A model generated the notes under the pieces. It ran no database searches. It saw nothing but the letters and a program-made list of their open reading frames with translations, and was not told the origin of the DNA. 64,000 nt of DNA, taken from positions 248,001 to 312,000 of the forward strand of contig NZ_JAATOM010000002.1 of assembly GCF_019207085.1 (NCBI RefSeq), written 5' to 3'. The first letter of the stretch is position 1, and each line of letters begins with the position of its first letter. The position numbers and the translations under genes were made by a program. Below, piece after piece: positions 17,457 through 26,054 of this stretch. Origin of the DNA: Variovorax sp. dw_308 (lineage in GTDB: Bacteria > Pseudomonadota > Gammaproteobacteria > Burkholderiales > Burkholderiaceae_C).

Positions 17457-18726
17457 TCCACGCCTGCAGCGCCTGCTCGGCGGCCTCGCGCTGGCGGCGC
17501 TCCGGCAGCGTCTGCGGCGCCATTTCGAGCGCGGCGGCACTGCCGAGGGAGCGCTTCTGCTCGGTCAACTGCAGCCGGCCGAGCGCGAGGCGCTGGCGCT
17601 GCTGAGCGGCCGCCCGGCCAAGGCGGCACGTTCGCTGCGATTGGACCTGGCCGAACTGCAGGCCAGACTGCAGGCTGCCGGCATCGCCGGTTCGCTGCGC
17701 GAAGCACTGGAACACCTGGACGGACCGATCACCGACCTCGTTGCCGAGCGTGACGCGCAGCAGTCCACCTGGCTGGCCATGCTGTCGCGGACCGGCCGCG
17801 ATCCGCGCCTGCAAGCCTGGCTGCAAGCCGGCACCGCAGCCGGATTGCTCAAGCGCCTTTCGCGACAGGATGCCGACGCCGCCGACATCCTGCTGAGCCA
17901 GGCCGGCAAGGTCCTGGGCCGCATGCCGGCCACCGGCCTGCCACGCTCGCAACTGGCCGCGCAGGTTCTCGGCGATGCCCACGCGCTCGACGCCGGGCGA
18001 CCCGTCGCGGCGTTGGTGCTGGCGGCGTGGCGCCATGGCGAAGCCATCCGCGACATGCCCGCGGTCGACGCTGGCGATGGAGACTTCGACGACACCCGGG
18101 ACGAGCCACTCGGCCCCGCCGCCGACGAACGCGCTCGCGACATCTGGGCGCGCGCGGGCGTACTCGTCAATGAGCTGGCCCGGCCGGTGCTGGTGCTGAA
18201 CCTGCCCGTGCCGGTCGACCTGGACACCGTACCCTGGTTGCGCGGCGAGCCCGCCTACCTTTCGCTGCGCTGGCTGCTGCGCGCTGCCCCTCGATGGGAC
18301 GTGGCCGACCGCACGGTCTTCGTGTGCGAGAACCCGAACCTGCTGGCCATCGCCGCCGAGCAGCTCGGCACACGCTGCGCACCGTTGATCTGCACCGACG
18401 GCATGCCGGCCGCAGCCCAGCGAACGCTGTTGCAGCAGTTGGTGCGGTCCGGCGCGCGACTGCGCTACCACGGCGACTTCGATTGGGCCGGCCTGCGCAT
18501 TGCCAACCATGTGCTGCGCCATGCCGGTGCCGCACCGTGGCGCATGGGCATGGCCGACTACGAGACCGCCGCTCGGGCAGCAGCCCCTGCTCGCCACACC
18601 CTGACTGGCTCCGAAACAGAAGCGGTCTGGGATGTGCAACTGGCCCCGGCCATGCGCCGGCACGGCCTGGCCATTGCCGAGGAAGCAGTGGCCGAGTCCC
18701 TCTTCAACGACCTGTCCTTGAGCTGA
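17443..18726 (+). CDS. jetD: Wadjet-type Toprim-like nuclease JetD (TIGR02679/DUF2399 family)
   Basis: Predicted plasmid-cleaving effector of 427 aa. JetD proteins are topoisomerase VI A-like: an N-terminal region followed by a Toprim domain that makes the DNA cut. The C-terminal part shows the Toprim acidic residues: E296 in VFVCENPNLLAIAAEQLG and D345/D347 in RYHGDFDWAGLRIA. The N-terminal 230 residues are helical, with LQRLLGGLALAALRQRLRRH at the start, and correspond to the DUF3323-type region. The ATG at 17443 lies 14 nt inside jetC. The stop is 14 nt before the next gene, the sigma-like protein. Confidence 0.9.
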   Translation: MATPDPRLQRLLGGLALAALRQRLRRHFERGGTAEGALLLGQLQPAEREALALLSGRPAKAARSLRLDLAELQARLQAAGIAGSLREALEHLDGPITDLVAERDAQQSTWLAMLSRTGRDPRLQAWLQAGTAAGLLKRLSRQDADAADILLSQAGKVLGRMPATGLPRSQLAAQVLGDAHALDAGRPVAALVLAAWRHGEAIRDMPAVDAGDGDFDDTRDEPLGPAADERARDIWARAGVLVNELARPVLVLNLPVPVDLDTVPWLRGEPAYLSLRWLLRAAPRWDVADRTVFVCENPNLLAIAAEQLGTRCAPLICTDGMPAAAQRTLLQQLVRSGARLRYHGDFDWAGLRIANHVLRHAGAAPWRMGMADYETAARAAAPARHTLTGSETEAVWDVQLAPAMRRHGLAIAEEAVAESLFNDLSLS

Positions 18727-18740
18727 CACCAGAGTCCTGC

Positions 18741-19403
18741 ATGACAACCACCGACGACGAAGCCTTCAACCAGTTCGTCGTCCGGTGGAAAAAGAAGTTG
18801 CGCGGGATCGCCTACAAGACAGCGGGCGAGCAGCAATACGAAGATGTGGTGCAGGAGGCCTGGTTGATGGCTCGCACACTGCGTGCCGACGACGGCAGCG
18901 CGCTGGACCTGCGGAACGAGATGCACCAGCAGCGGCTGTTGGCCTACCTGTACCAGCACATCGTTCGCTACACCGAAGTCACGGTGCGCCATGCCGTGCG
19001 CCTCGAACACGCGCCAGGCGGCAGCGACGACGGCGAGGCCGGCCATCCACTGGCGCGCACACTGGCCAGCGATGCGGGTCGCAACGTGCTGGATGCACTG
19101 CTGGAACGTGAAGCGGATCAGTCGCTGGAAATCGCTCTGCAGTCGCATGGATCGCTGGCGGCGGCCTACATCCGGCTGCTGCGCCACTTCGACAACCGAA
19201 TGGATGCCGCCGCCAATCATCTCCGCATTTCGGTGTCCTACGCCTATCGTCGCTGCGCCCAGGCGCGGTGTCTGGCGGTGCATCTGCAGCACATCGCGGT
19301 CCCCGGCACAGACATGCTGCCCGGGCCCTGGCGTCGCTACCGGCTCATCCGGCAACCGGTCCAGCTGACCTTCGACTTCGACGAAGAACTACCGCTGGAC
19401 TGA
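18741..19403 (+). CDS. Sigma-70/ECF-like DNA-binding protein, fifth gene of the Wadjet operon
   Basis: A 220-aa protein only 14 nt downstream of jetD. It resembles an extracytoplasmic-function sigma factor. The N-terminal part (about 8-50) reads like region 2, with YEDVVQEAWLMARTL in the position of the usual DAED-VQE-F motif. The C-terminal part (about 136-182) resembles region 4, with a helix-turn-helix in AANHLRISVSYAYRRCAQAR. The middle is not conserved and the last 35 residues are specific. No anti-sigma gene is adjacent. A second reading is a sigma-like adaptor that has lost polymerase binding. The standard Wadjet operon has four genes, so this one is an extra; a regulatory role in expression of the system is inferred from position alone. 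Confidence 0.72.
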   Translation: MTTTDDEAFNQFVVRWKKKLRGIAYKTAGEQQYEDVVQEAWLMARTLRADDGSALDLRNEMHQQRLLAYLYQHIVRYTEVTVRHAVRLEHAPGGSDDGEAGHPLARTLASDAGRNVLDALLEREADQSLEIALQSHGSLAAAYIRLLRHFDNRMDAAANHLRISVSYAYRRCAQARCLAVHLQHIAVPGTDMLPGPWRRYRLIRQPVQLTFDFDEELPLD

Positions 19404-19450
19404 AGGCAAGACCAGCGCGCGGCGGCATGCCAGAAACGCTGTCGTACCCC

Positions 19451-21061
19451 TCACTCCCACTCGATCGTCGCCGGCGGCTTCGAACTCACGTCATAGGTCA
19501 CCCGGTTGATCCCGCGCACCTCGTTGATGATCCGCCCCGACACCTTCTTGAGCAGTGCATAGGGCAACTCCGCCCAATCGGCCGTCATGAAGTCGCTGGT
19601 CTGCACCGCACGCAGCGCAACCACGTAGTCGTACGTCCGGCCATCGCCCATCACGCCCACGCTCTTCACCGGCAGGAAGACGGTGAAGGCCTGGCTGGTG
19701 AGGTCGTACCAGGTCTTGCCCGATGCGTCCTTGAAGTTGCGCAGCTCCTCGATGAAGATCGCGTCGGCGCGGCGCAGCAGGTCGGCGTACTCCTTCTTCA
19801 CTTCGCCCAGGATGCGAACGCCCAGCCCCGGGCCCGGGAACGGATGCCGATAGACCATCTCGGGTGGCAGCCCCAGCGCCACGCCCAGTTCGCGCACTTC
19901 ATCCTTGAACAGGTCGCGCAACGGTTCCAGCAGCTTGAGCCCCAGCTGTTCCGGCAGACCGCCCACGTTGTGGTGGCTCTTGATCGTCACGGCCTTCTTG
20001 CTCTTGGCCCCGCCCGACTCGATCACGTCCGGGTAGATCGTCCCCTGCGCCAGCCACTTCGCGCCCTTGGCGCCCGCACTGGTCAGCTTGGCCGCCTCCT
20101 GCTTGAACACGGTGATGAACTCGCCGCCGATGATCTTGCGCTTGGCCTCCGGGTCGCTCACGCCCGCGAGCTTGCCGAGGAACAGGTCGCTCGCATCGAC
20201 GCGGATCACCTTCGCATGCAGCTTGCCGACGAACATGTCCATCACCATGTCGCCCTCGTTGAGCCGCAACAGGCCGTGGTCGACGAACACGCAAGTCAGC
20301 TGGTCGCCGATGGCGCGATGGATCAGCGCCGCAGCCACCGATGAATCGACGCCGCCTGACAGGCCGAGGATGACCTCCTCCTCGCCCACCTGCTCGCGGA
20401 TCTTCTCGACCGCCTCGGCGATGTGGTCGCGCATCACCCAATCGGGCTTCGCGCCGCAGATGCCGAGCACGAATCGGTCGAGGATCGCCTGCCCCTGCTG
20501 CGTGTGCGTGACCTCGGGGTGGAACTGCACTGCGTAGAAGTGGCGCGTCTCGTCGGCCATGCCGGCAATCGGGCAACTGTCGGTCGAGGCCATCAGCTTG
20601 AAACCCGGCGGCAGTTCGGTGACCTTGTCGCCATGGCTCATCCAGACGTTGAGCATGCCGTGGCCTTCCGGCGTGGTGAAGTCGGCGATGTCCTTCAGCA
20701 GCTCGGTGTGACCGCGCGCGCGCACCGCCGCGGAGCCGAACTCGCGCTTGTGACCGCCCTCGACCTTGCCGCCCAATTGGTGCGCCATGGTCTGCATGCC
20801 ATAGCAGATGCCGAGCACCGGCACGCCCAGTTCGAACACCGCCTGCGGCGCCTTGTCGGTCGTGTCTTCGTAGACGCTGGCATGGCTGCCCGACAGGATC
20901 ACGCCCTTGAGCGAGCCGTCCTTCGCGTACTCGCGAACCCATTCGTCGGTGACGTCACAGGGATGGACTTCGCTCAGCACATGCGCCTCGCGCACGCGCC
21001 TGGCAATCAGTTGGGTGACTTGCGAACCGAAGTCGAGGATGAGGATTTTCTGGTGTTGCAT
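19451..21061 (-). CDS. guaA: GMP synthase (glutamine-hydrolysing)
   Basis: Converts XMP to GMP with ATP and glutamine in purine synthesis. The 536-aa product has a class I glutamine amidotransferase domain with nucleophile C86 ([16 protein letters not shown]) and the His/Glu pair in FHPEVTHT. The ATP-pyrophosphatase P-loop [14 protein letters not shown] is at about 230-243, and the C-terminal dimerisation domain ends [17 protein letters not shown]. The start at 21061 ([14 protein letters not shown]) matches the family; an upstream ATG would add seven residues. Normally guaA follows guaB directly, but here a toxin-antitoxin pair lies between them. The start is 7 nt after the vapC-like stop. 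Confidence 0.97.
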   Translation of the reverse strand: MQHQKILILDFGSQVTQLIARRVREAHVLSEVHPCDVTDEWVREYAKDGSLKGVILSGSHASVYEDTTDKAPQAVFELGVPVLGICYGMQTMAHQLGGKVEGGHKREFGSAAVRARGHTELLKDIADFTTPEGHGMLNVWMSHGDKVTELPPGFKLMASTDSCPIAGMADETRHFYAVQFHPEVTHTQQGQAILDRFVLGICGAKPDWVMRDHIAEAVEKIREQVGEEEVILGLSGGVDSSVAAALIHRAIGDQLTCVFVDHGLLRLNEGDMVMDMFVGKLHAKVIRVDASDLFLGKLAGVSDPEAKRKIIGGEFITVFKQEAAKLTSAGAKGAKWLAQGTIYPDVIESGGAKSKKAVTIKSHHNVGGLPEQLGLKLLEPLRDLFKDEVRELGVALGLPPEMVYRHPFPGPGLGVRILGEVKKEYADLLRRADAIFIEELRNFKDASGKTWYDLTSQAFTVFLPVKSVGVMGDGRTYDYVVALRAVQTSDFMTADWAELPYALLKKVSGRIINEVRGINRVTYDVSSKPPATIEWE

Positions 21062-21068
21062 GTTGTGT

Positions 21069-21494
21069 TCAGTCCAGTGCAATGCGCTCGATGCCGCAGG
21101 CTTGGGCGGCGCGCAGGAGTGCCTTGTCGGTCGATGCGATCTGGCTGTTGAGCCTCACGCACAGTTCCAGATACGCGGCGTCATAAAAAGTCAGTTGATG
21201 AGCGCCGGCCAACCGCACGATCGCGCTCCGTCGGCGTGCATCGGGCGGCGGGTCGAACTCGATCTGGCATGCGCCCAGCAGCTTCAGACCCTGTTCAATC
21301 TGCTCCTGGTCCAACCGGCCCCGACGCAAGGACATCAGCAACAGGTTGCCCGTTTCCCAGTGCCAGAGCGATGGTGCATGGAAACGCCCCGGCTGCACGC
21401 GAACCTGCTTGTAGAGCTGGTCCGTCGCTTCGGTCCGCTCATCCGGAATGAGCCAGGCGGCCGCGGCGGAGGCGTCGACGATGACGGGTTTCAA
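21069..21494 (-). CDS. vapC: PIN-domain ribonuclease toxin (VapC family)
   Basis: Toxin of a type II toxin-antitoxin pair, 141 aa, a Mg-dependent RNase. The four acidic PIN residues are in place: D7 ([10 protein letters not shown]), E47 ([10 protein letters not shown]), D105 (FYDAAYLEL) and D123 (ASTDKALL). The ATG overlaps the antitoxin stop by 4 nt. The gene lies directly upstream of guaA with a 7-nt gap and is read in the same direction, so guaA may be partly co-transcribed with the module. The RNA target is unknown; many VapCs cut tRNA or 23S rRNA. Confidence 0.92.
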   Translation of the reverse strand: MKPVIVDASAAAAWLIPDERTEATDQLYKQVRVQPGRFHAPSLWHWETGNLLLMSLRRGRLDQEQIEQGLKLLGACQIEFDPPPDARRRSAIVRLAGAHQLTFYDAAYLELCVRLNSQIASTDKALLRAAQACGIERIALD

Positions 21495-21763
21495 TAGCGG
21501 CGCCCCTCGTCCCGCAAACTCCTCCAGTCACCGCGCTGATAGCCCGAGTCAGGCTTGACCGAGGCGCGAAAGGCATTCAGTTCTTCCAGCGCCTGCTGGC
21601 CGAGCGCCTCCAGCGCATCTGGCGACTGCTCTTCCGCCGGCTCCCGGATGATGCGGGCAATGCGCCGGCCATGACGCGTCAGCACCACCTCTTCGCCCTG
21701 CTCCACGGCGTGGATCAGCGCAGAAAGCTGGTTTTTTGCCTGATGAATGGCGATCGATTGCAT
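21491..21763 (-). CDS. vapB: Phd/YefM-type antitoxin
   Basis: Antitoxin of 90 aa paired with the PIN toxin. The N-terminus (SIAIHQAKNQLSALIHAVE, then EVVLTRHGRRIARI) is the Phd/YefM DNA-binding fold. The C-terminal half, ending [18 protein letters not shown], is the expected toxin-binding tail. It has an AAGG ribosome site before ATG 21763. It should neutralise the toxin and repress the operon. The antitoxin comes first and overlaps the toxin start, as is usual for these modules. Confidence 0.9.
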   Translation of the reverse strand: MQSIAIHQAKNQLSALIHAVEQGEEVVLTRHGRRIARIIREPAEEQSPDALEALGQQALEELNAFRASVKPDSGYQRGDWRSLRDEGRRY

Positions 21764-21767
21764 GATC

Positions 21768-21798
21768 TGGCCTTATTTGAAAATTGGGCCATATTCTA
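21768..21798 (-). promoter_or_regulatory. Possible vapBC promoter and operator
   Basis: Read on the minus strand, TAGAAT (21793-21798) could be a -10 element about 30 nt before the antitoxin start. An inverted repeat TGGCC (21768-21772) / GGCCA (21787-21791) with a 14-nt AT-rich spacer lies directly downstream. A palindrome at this place fits autorepression by a Phd-type antitoxin. No good -35 was seen. Confidence 0.3.
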
Positions 21799-21840
21799 AT
21801 GCGCCTCCCTTGAAGCGGATCGAACCTCCAGGGGAAAAAC

Positions 21841-21900
21841 ACCGCCGCACCGGCCTTGCCGGGCCGCTGGTGCTGCGCCCGCCGAAGGGGGGTGGCGAAT
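21841..21900 (-). repeat. GC-rich comamonad-type intergenic palindrome, copy 2
   Basis: Between guaB and the antitoxin gene. The minus strand reads CACCCCCCTTCGGCGGGCGC, then CAGCGGCCCGGCAAGGCCGG and TGCGGCGGTG. It shares the CCCCCTTCGG/GGGCGGCCCGG style of the copies at 12017 and 30685, with an extra CCGGCAAGGCCGG hairpin. It is less similar than those two are to each other. Confidence 0.5.
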
Positions 21901-21919
21901 GCGTCGTAAGCGAATGCGC

Positions 21920-23389
21920 CTATTCAGCCCGGTAGTTCGGCGCTTCCTTCGTGATCTGCACGTCATGCACGTGGCTCTCGCGAATGCCGGCCGAGGTGAT
22001 CTCCACGAACTCGGCCTTGTTCTGCATGTCCGCGATGGTGGCGCAGCCGCAGTAGCCCATGCTGGCACGAACGCCGCCGGCCATCTGGTAGACGATCGAC
22101 ACGATCGAGCCCTTGTACGGCACCCGGCCTTCGATCCCTTCAGGCACCAGCTTGTCGGTGTTCGGATTGCCGGTGGTCGACTCCTGGAAGTAGCGGTCGG
22201 CGCTGCCCTGCTGCATCGCGCCGATGCTGCCCATGCCGCGATAGCTCTTGTAGCTGCGGCCCTGGTACAGCACGATCTCGCCGGGCGCCTCCTCGGTTCC
22301 CGCGAACATGCTGCCCATCATTACCGTGCTCGCGCCGGCCGCAATGGCCTTGGCAATGTCGCCCGAATAGCGCACGCCGCCATCGGAGATCAGCGGCACG
22401 CCGGTGCCTTGCAGAGCCGTCGCCACGCTGTCGACCGCCATGATCTGCGGCACGCCCACGCCGGCCACGATGCGCGTCGTGCAGATCGAGCCCGGCCCGA
22501 TGCCAACCTTCACCGCATCAGCGCCCGCGTCCGCCAGCGCCCGCGCCGCATCGCCGGTCGCGATGTTTCCGCCGATCACGTCGACCTGCGGATAGTTCTT
22601 CTTGACCCAGCGCACCCGCTCGATCACGCCGGCGCTGTGCCCGTGCGCCGTATCGACGACGATCACGTCCACGCCGGCCTTCACCAGCGCCTCGACACGT
22701 TCCTCGGTGCCCTCGCCGACGCCCACTGCCGCGCCCACACGCAGGCGGCCGGATGGATCACGCGCCGCATTCGGGAAGCTGGTCTGCTTGGTGATGTCCT
22801 TGACGGTGATCAGGCCCTTGAGCACCCATTCGCCGTTGATGACCAGCAGCCGCTCCAGCTTGTGCTTGTTCAGCAACGCCTTGGCCTCGGCCAGCGTGGT
22901 GCCGTCGGGCACGGTGATGAGCTTGTCGCGCGGCGTCATGATCTCCGTCACGGGCACGTCGTATCGGCTTTCGAAGCGCAGATCCCGCCCGGTCACGATG
23001 CCGACCACCTTGCCCGCGTCCACCACCGGAAAACCCGAGATGCCGAGCTGGTCCGACAGCGCCATCACCTGGCGCACCGTGTGCGTCGGCGTGATCACGA
23101 CCGGGTCGCGCAGCACGCCGGATTCATAGCGCTTCACCCTTGAAACCTCGGCGGCCTGCTGTTGGGCCGTCAGGTTCTTGTGGACGATGCCGATGCCGCC
23201 CTCCTGCGCAATCGCGATCGCGAGGCGCGCCTCGGTCACGGTATCCATCGCCGCTGACACCAGCGGGATGTTCAACGTGATGTTGCGGGAGAGTCGGGTG
23301 GCGAGGGAGGTGTCCTTGGGCAGGACCTGGGAGAACGCTGGCACCAACAACACATCGTCGAAGGTCAGCGCTTTGCCGAGAAGGCGCAT
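21920..23389 (-). CDS. guaB: Inosine-5'-monophosphate dehydrogenase
   Basis: NAD-dependent oxidation of IMP to XMP, first committed step of guanine nucleotide synthesis. The 489-aa protein starts [20 protein letters not shown] and has [20 protein letters not shown]. The two CBS domains (about 95-205) form the regulatory insert. The catalytic cysteine is in [18 protein letters not shown] at about residue 302, and the flap region ([18 protein letters not shown]) is intact. It is divergent from the DUF4124 gene with 167 bp between. guaA lies downstream but is separated by the toxin-antitoxin pair and a repeat. Confidence 0.97.
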   Translation of the reverse strand: MRLLGKALTFDDVLLVPAFSQVLPKDTSLATRLSRNITLNIPLVSAAMDTVTEARLAIAIAQEGGIGIVHKNLTAQQQAAEVSRVKRYESGVLRDPVVITPTHTVRQVMALSDQLGISGFPVVDAGKVVGIVTGRDLRFESRYDVPVTEIMTPRDKLITVPDGTTLAEAKALLNKHKLERLLVINGEWVLKGLITVKDITKQTSFPNAARDPSGRLRVGAAVGVGEGTEERVEALVKAGVDVIVVDTAHGHSAGVIERVRWVKKNYPQVDVIGGNIATGDAARALADAGADAVKVGIGPGSICTTRIVAGVGVPQIMAVDSVATALQGTGVPLISDGGVRYSGDIAKAIAAGASTVMMGSMFAGTEEAPGEIVLYQGRSYKSYRGMGSIGAMQQGSADRYFQESTTGNPNTDKLVPEGIEGRVPYKGSIVSIVYQMAGGVRASMGYCGCATIADMQNKAEFVEITSAGIRESHVHDVQITKEAPNYRAE

Positions 23390-23556
23390 GGGTGAGGCTC
23401 CAAAAGACGGATTGTAACGATGGGTGCGTAGTTACCCGGACGCGGACGCCGGTGTCCCCACGTTGCGTACCTACAATGTTCAAAAGCGGTCGTCATTCGT
23501 TAATTTCCGACAACACTTCCGTAACAATCGCTCACACAACCCCTAAACTGCCACCA

Positions 23557-24081
23557 ATGAAACTCGCGCACGTCCTGGTTCTTGGTTTCGCCTGTGTGCT
23601 GCCGCTGGCCGCGAGCGCGCAGTGGCAGTGGGTCGACAGCGCGGGCAAGACGGTTTTCAGCGACCAGCCCCCGTCACTCGACGTGCCGGAAAAGAACATC
23701 GTGCGCCGGCCCGCCAACGCCCGCGGCGCACCCCGAGTGAACCCTGACGCCGTGCCGCCCGCCGGCGCGGATGCTGCGACCGCCGCACCCCAGCCTGCGG
23801 CCGCCAGCGCCCCGAAGCCCACCGGCGTCGACAAGGAACTCGAGGAAAAGGCGCGCAAGGCCGCAGATGCCGAGAAGGCCAGGAAGGCCGCCGAGGAAGC
23901 GAAGATCGCCAAGGCCAAGGCCGACAACTGCGCGCAGGCGCGCCAAAGCAAGTCCACCTTCGACAGCGGCATCCGCGTCGCCCGCGTCAACGCCAGCGGC
24001 GAACGCGAGATCCTCGACGACGCCCAGCGCGCCGCCGAAGTAAAGCGGGCGCAGGCGGCCATCGACCAGAACTGCAGGTAA
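23557..24081 (+). CDS. DUF4124 domain-containing exported protein
   Basis: A 174-aa protein with a signal peptide (about residues 1-22, ending LPLAASAQ) and an N-terminal DUF4124 motif, QWQWVDSAGKTVFSDQPP. A Pro/Ala-rich linker and a charged helical segment (KELEEKARKAADAEKARKAA) follow, then a region with two cysteines (NCAQAR and QNCR). Proteins of this kind are periplasmic in betaproteobacteria and have no known reaction. The start at 23557 was chosen because it opens the signal peptide. It is divergent from guaB. Confidence 0.88.
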   Translation: MKLAHVLVLGFACVLPLAASAQWQWVDSAGKTVFSDQPPSLDVPEKNIVRRPANARGAPRVNPDAVPPAGADAATAAPQPAAASAPKPTGVDKELEEKARKAADAEKARKAAEEAKIAKAKADNCAQARQSKSTFDSGIRVARVNASGEREILDDAQRAAEVKRAQAAIDQNCR

Positions 24082-24162
24082 CGTCAACAGACGACTGAAA
24101 TGCCTGGACGCCGCGGCGGCGTCCTTGCGGGATGAGACGCGAGGGCAGCGCGCCCCATCATG

Positions 24163-24516
24163 TCAGTACCCGGGCTTGCCACCCTCGCGCCGTCTGGCGA
24201 ACAGCCCGGTCGCGCGTGCCCCTTGCCGCCGAAAGCGTTCGCGACGCGCCACCTTAGGGTCTACCGTGAGCGGGCGGCACAACTCGACACGGTCGCCCTC
24301 AACCAAGGCCTGCTGCCATTCGACAGCCCGCCCCCAAACGCCGACCGACATCGCGGCCCAATCGAGCGCTGGAAAGCGCGATGGCAGTTCGCTGGCCAGC
24401 ACCGCATCGCGGGCCGTTGCATGTGCGGGCAGCGTCAACCCCTGCTCGAACACCTCGCGCGGCGCCGGTGAACAAACCAGGGTGACGTACAACCAGTGCT
24501 CCAGGGGGTCGGTCAT
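24163..24516 (-). CDS. rnfH: RnfH family protein (UPF0125)
   Basis: A 117-aa ubiquitin-fold-like protein of the RnfH family. Recognisable features are an N-terminal strand (LYVTLVCSPAPREVF), LPAHATARDAV, VGVWGRAVEW and the conserved GDRVELCRPLTVDPKVARR. The basic tail (RERFRRQGARATGLFARRRE) is typical. The function is poorly known. The ATG overlaps the ratA stop by 4 nt; the ratA-rnfH pair beside smpB is a standard proteobacterial arrangement. Confidence 0.9.
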   Translation of the reverse strand: MTDPLEHWLYVTLVCSPAPREVFEQGLTLPAHATARDAVLASELPSRFPALDWAAMSVGVWGRAVEWQQALVEGDRVELCRPLTVDPKVARRERFRRQGARATGLFARRREGGKPGY

Positions 24517-24965
24517 CCTGGCGGCTTGTCGTAGACCTGTTCGGCGCGCTTGACGAATGCCTCGACCAGGCTGGACGCGATCTTGTCGAACACCGGCCCG
24601 ACCAGCTTCTCGAGCGCGAAGTTGCTGAAGCTGTAGCTCAGGTTCAGGTCGACGCGGCAGGCGCGTTCGCCCTCCCCGCCCACGGGCTGGAACTTCCAGA
24701 CGCCATCGAGATTGGAGAACGGCCCGCTGATCAGCTTGAGTTGGACCTCGCGGCCCGGCACCTGCGTGTTGCGGGTGGTGAAGCTCTGGTGGATGCCGCC
24801 GAAGGCGAGGCCGACCTCGGCGGTCATGCCGTCCTCGTGCTGCTGGACCACCTTCGAGCGATCGCACCACGGCAGGAACTCAGGATACCGGGCCACGTCC
24901 GTCACCAATGCGTACATCTCCTCGGCGCTGTACCAGATCAGGACGGACTTGTGGACTGTTTTCAT
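24513..24965 (-). CDS. ratA: RatA/Coq10-family START-domain protein
   Basis: A 150-aa polyketide cyclase/START-fold protein. In E. coli RatA was described as blocking 70S ribosome assembly; eukaryotic Coq10 relatives bind ubiquinone, so the physiological role is uncertain. The sequence starts MKTVHKSVLIWYSAEEMYAL and contains DVARYPEFLPWCDRSKV and SYSFSNFALEKLVGPVFDKI. The start at 24965 matches the family; an upstream ATG would add 14 unsupported residues. It is divergent from smpB with 63 bp between. Confidence 0.93.
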   Translation of the reverse strand: MKTVHKSVLIWYSAEEMYALVTDVARYPEFLPWCDRSKVVQQHEDGMTAEVGLAFGGIHQSFTTRNTQVPGREVQLKLISGPFSNLDGVWKFQPVGGEGERACRVDLNLSYSFSNFALEKLVGPVFDKIASSLVEAFVKRAEQVYDKPPG

Positions 24966-25028
24966 AGAATGGGCACGAGCGTGCGCGACGGATTGTATTG
25001 AAGCCATGCAGACCCCAAATCAAGCACC

Positions 25029-25508
25029 ATGGCCACCAAGAAAAAAGCAAACCCCTCCTCCCGCATCGCCGACAACAAGAAGGCGGCGTACAACTATTTC
25101 TTCGAAGAACGCTTCGAGGCCGGCATGGTGCTCGAAGGCTGGGAGGTGAAGTCGCTGCGCGAAGGCAAGGTGCAGCTCACCGATGGCTACGTGATGATCC
25201 GCGACGGCGAGATGTTCATCGTCGGCTGCCAGATCAACCCGCTGCGCAGCGCCTCCACCCACACCACGCCCGATTCCATCCGCACCAAGAAGCTGCTGCT
25301 GCACAAGGAGCAGATCCGGCGTCTCACCGGCAAGGTCGAGCAGAAGGGCTACACGCTGGTGCCGCTCAACCTGCACTGGAAGGCCGGCAAGGTGAAGTGC
25401 GAGATCGCATTGGCCAAGGGCAAGGCCGAACACGACAAGCGCGACACCATCAAGGACCGCGAAGGCAAGCGCGAAGTCGAGCGCGCCATGAAGAGCCGCA
25501 ACAGGTAG
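25029..25508 (+). CDS. smpB: SsrA-binding protein SmpB
   Basis: Partner of tmRNA in rescue of stalled ribosomes, 159 aa, the standard length. Family motifs are present: [45 protein letters not shown] and the basic C-terminal tail with [11 protein letters not shown]. The N-terminus [11 protein letters not shown] is typical of betaproteobacteria. No tmRNA gene was seen in the window. Confidence 0.97.
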   Translation: MATKKKANPSSRIADNKKAAYNYFFEERFEAGMVLEGWEVKSLREGKVQLTDGYVMIRDGEMFIVGCQINPLRSASTHTTPDSIRTKKLLLHKEQIRRLTGKVEQKGYTLVPLNLHWKAGKVKCEIALAKGKAEHDKRDTIKDREGKREVERAMKSRNR

Positions 25509-25606
25509 TTCGCCACCTATCTTCAGTGGGTCCGGCATAAACTGCCGTGTCGCAACGAATGCCTTTGTTGTGTCGATTCACTTAACACTGAAGGGGAAAC
25601 CTCATC

Positions 25607-25999
25607 ATGATCACCAAACTGTTCAGCGCCTCCGTCGTCGCGGTGGCCTTGCTTTCCGGCTGCGGCAGCATGTCAATGACACCCGACGCGCCGACCCGCA
25701 CCTCCGACGGCGTGCTGATCGGCCCCAATGGCATGACGCTCTACACCTTCAACAAGGATGCTGCCGACAGCGGCAAGTCGACTTGCAACGGCGCATGCGC
25801 CACCAACTGGCCCCCGCTGATGGCGCCCGATTCGCCCAAGCAGCCCATGGGCCCCTACACCATCGTCATGCGTGACGACGGCAAGAAGCAATGGGCCTAC
25901 AAGGGCTGGCCGCTCTACTACTGGGCCAAGGACGCCAAGCCGGGCGACAAGACTGGCGCCGGCATGATGAACGGCGCCTGGGCCGTGGCCAAGCCCTGA
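25607..25999 (+). CDS. Lipoprotein with COG4315-type secreted repeats
   Basis: A 130-aa predicted lipoprotein. The signal peptide ends in a lipobox LLSGC with C19 as the lipidated residue. The mature part has two repeats of the Yx(F/W)xxD type: MTLYTFNKDAADSGKSTCNG and GWPLYYWAKDAKPGDKTGAG, plus the conserved CATNWPPL. Such proteins are small periplasmic or outer-membrane lipoproteins of unknown function. The ribosome site GAAGGGGAAA precedes the ATG. It is a stand-alone gene, convergent with the EamA transporter. Confidence 0.9.
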   Translation: MITKLFSASVVAVALLSGCGSMSMTPDAPTRTSDGVLIGPNGMTLYTFNKDAADSGKSTCNGACATNWPPLMAPDSPKQPMGPYTIVMRDDGKKQWAYKGWPLYYWAKDAKPGDKTGAGMMNGAWAVAKP

Positions 26000-26054
26000 T
26001 TGATGGATGGATGCGCGCCATCCAGCACAGATGGCGCGCGGCGGCGCCGCTTCT

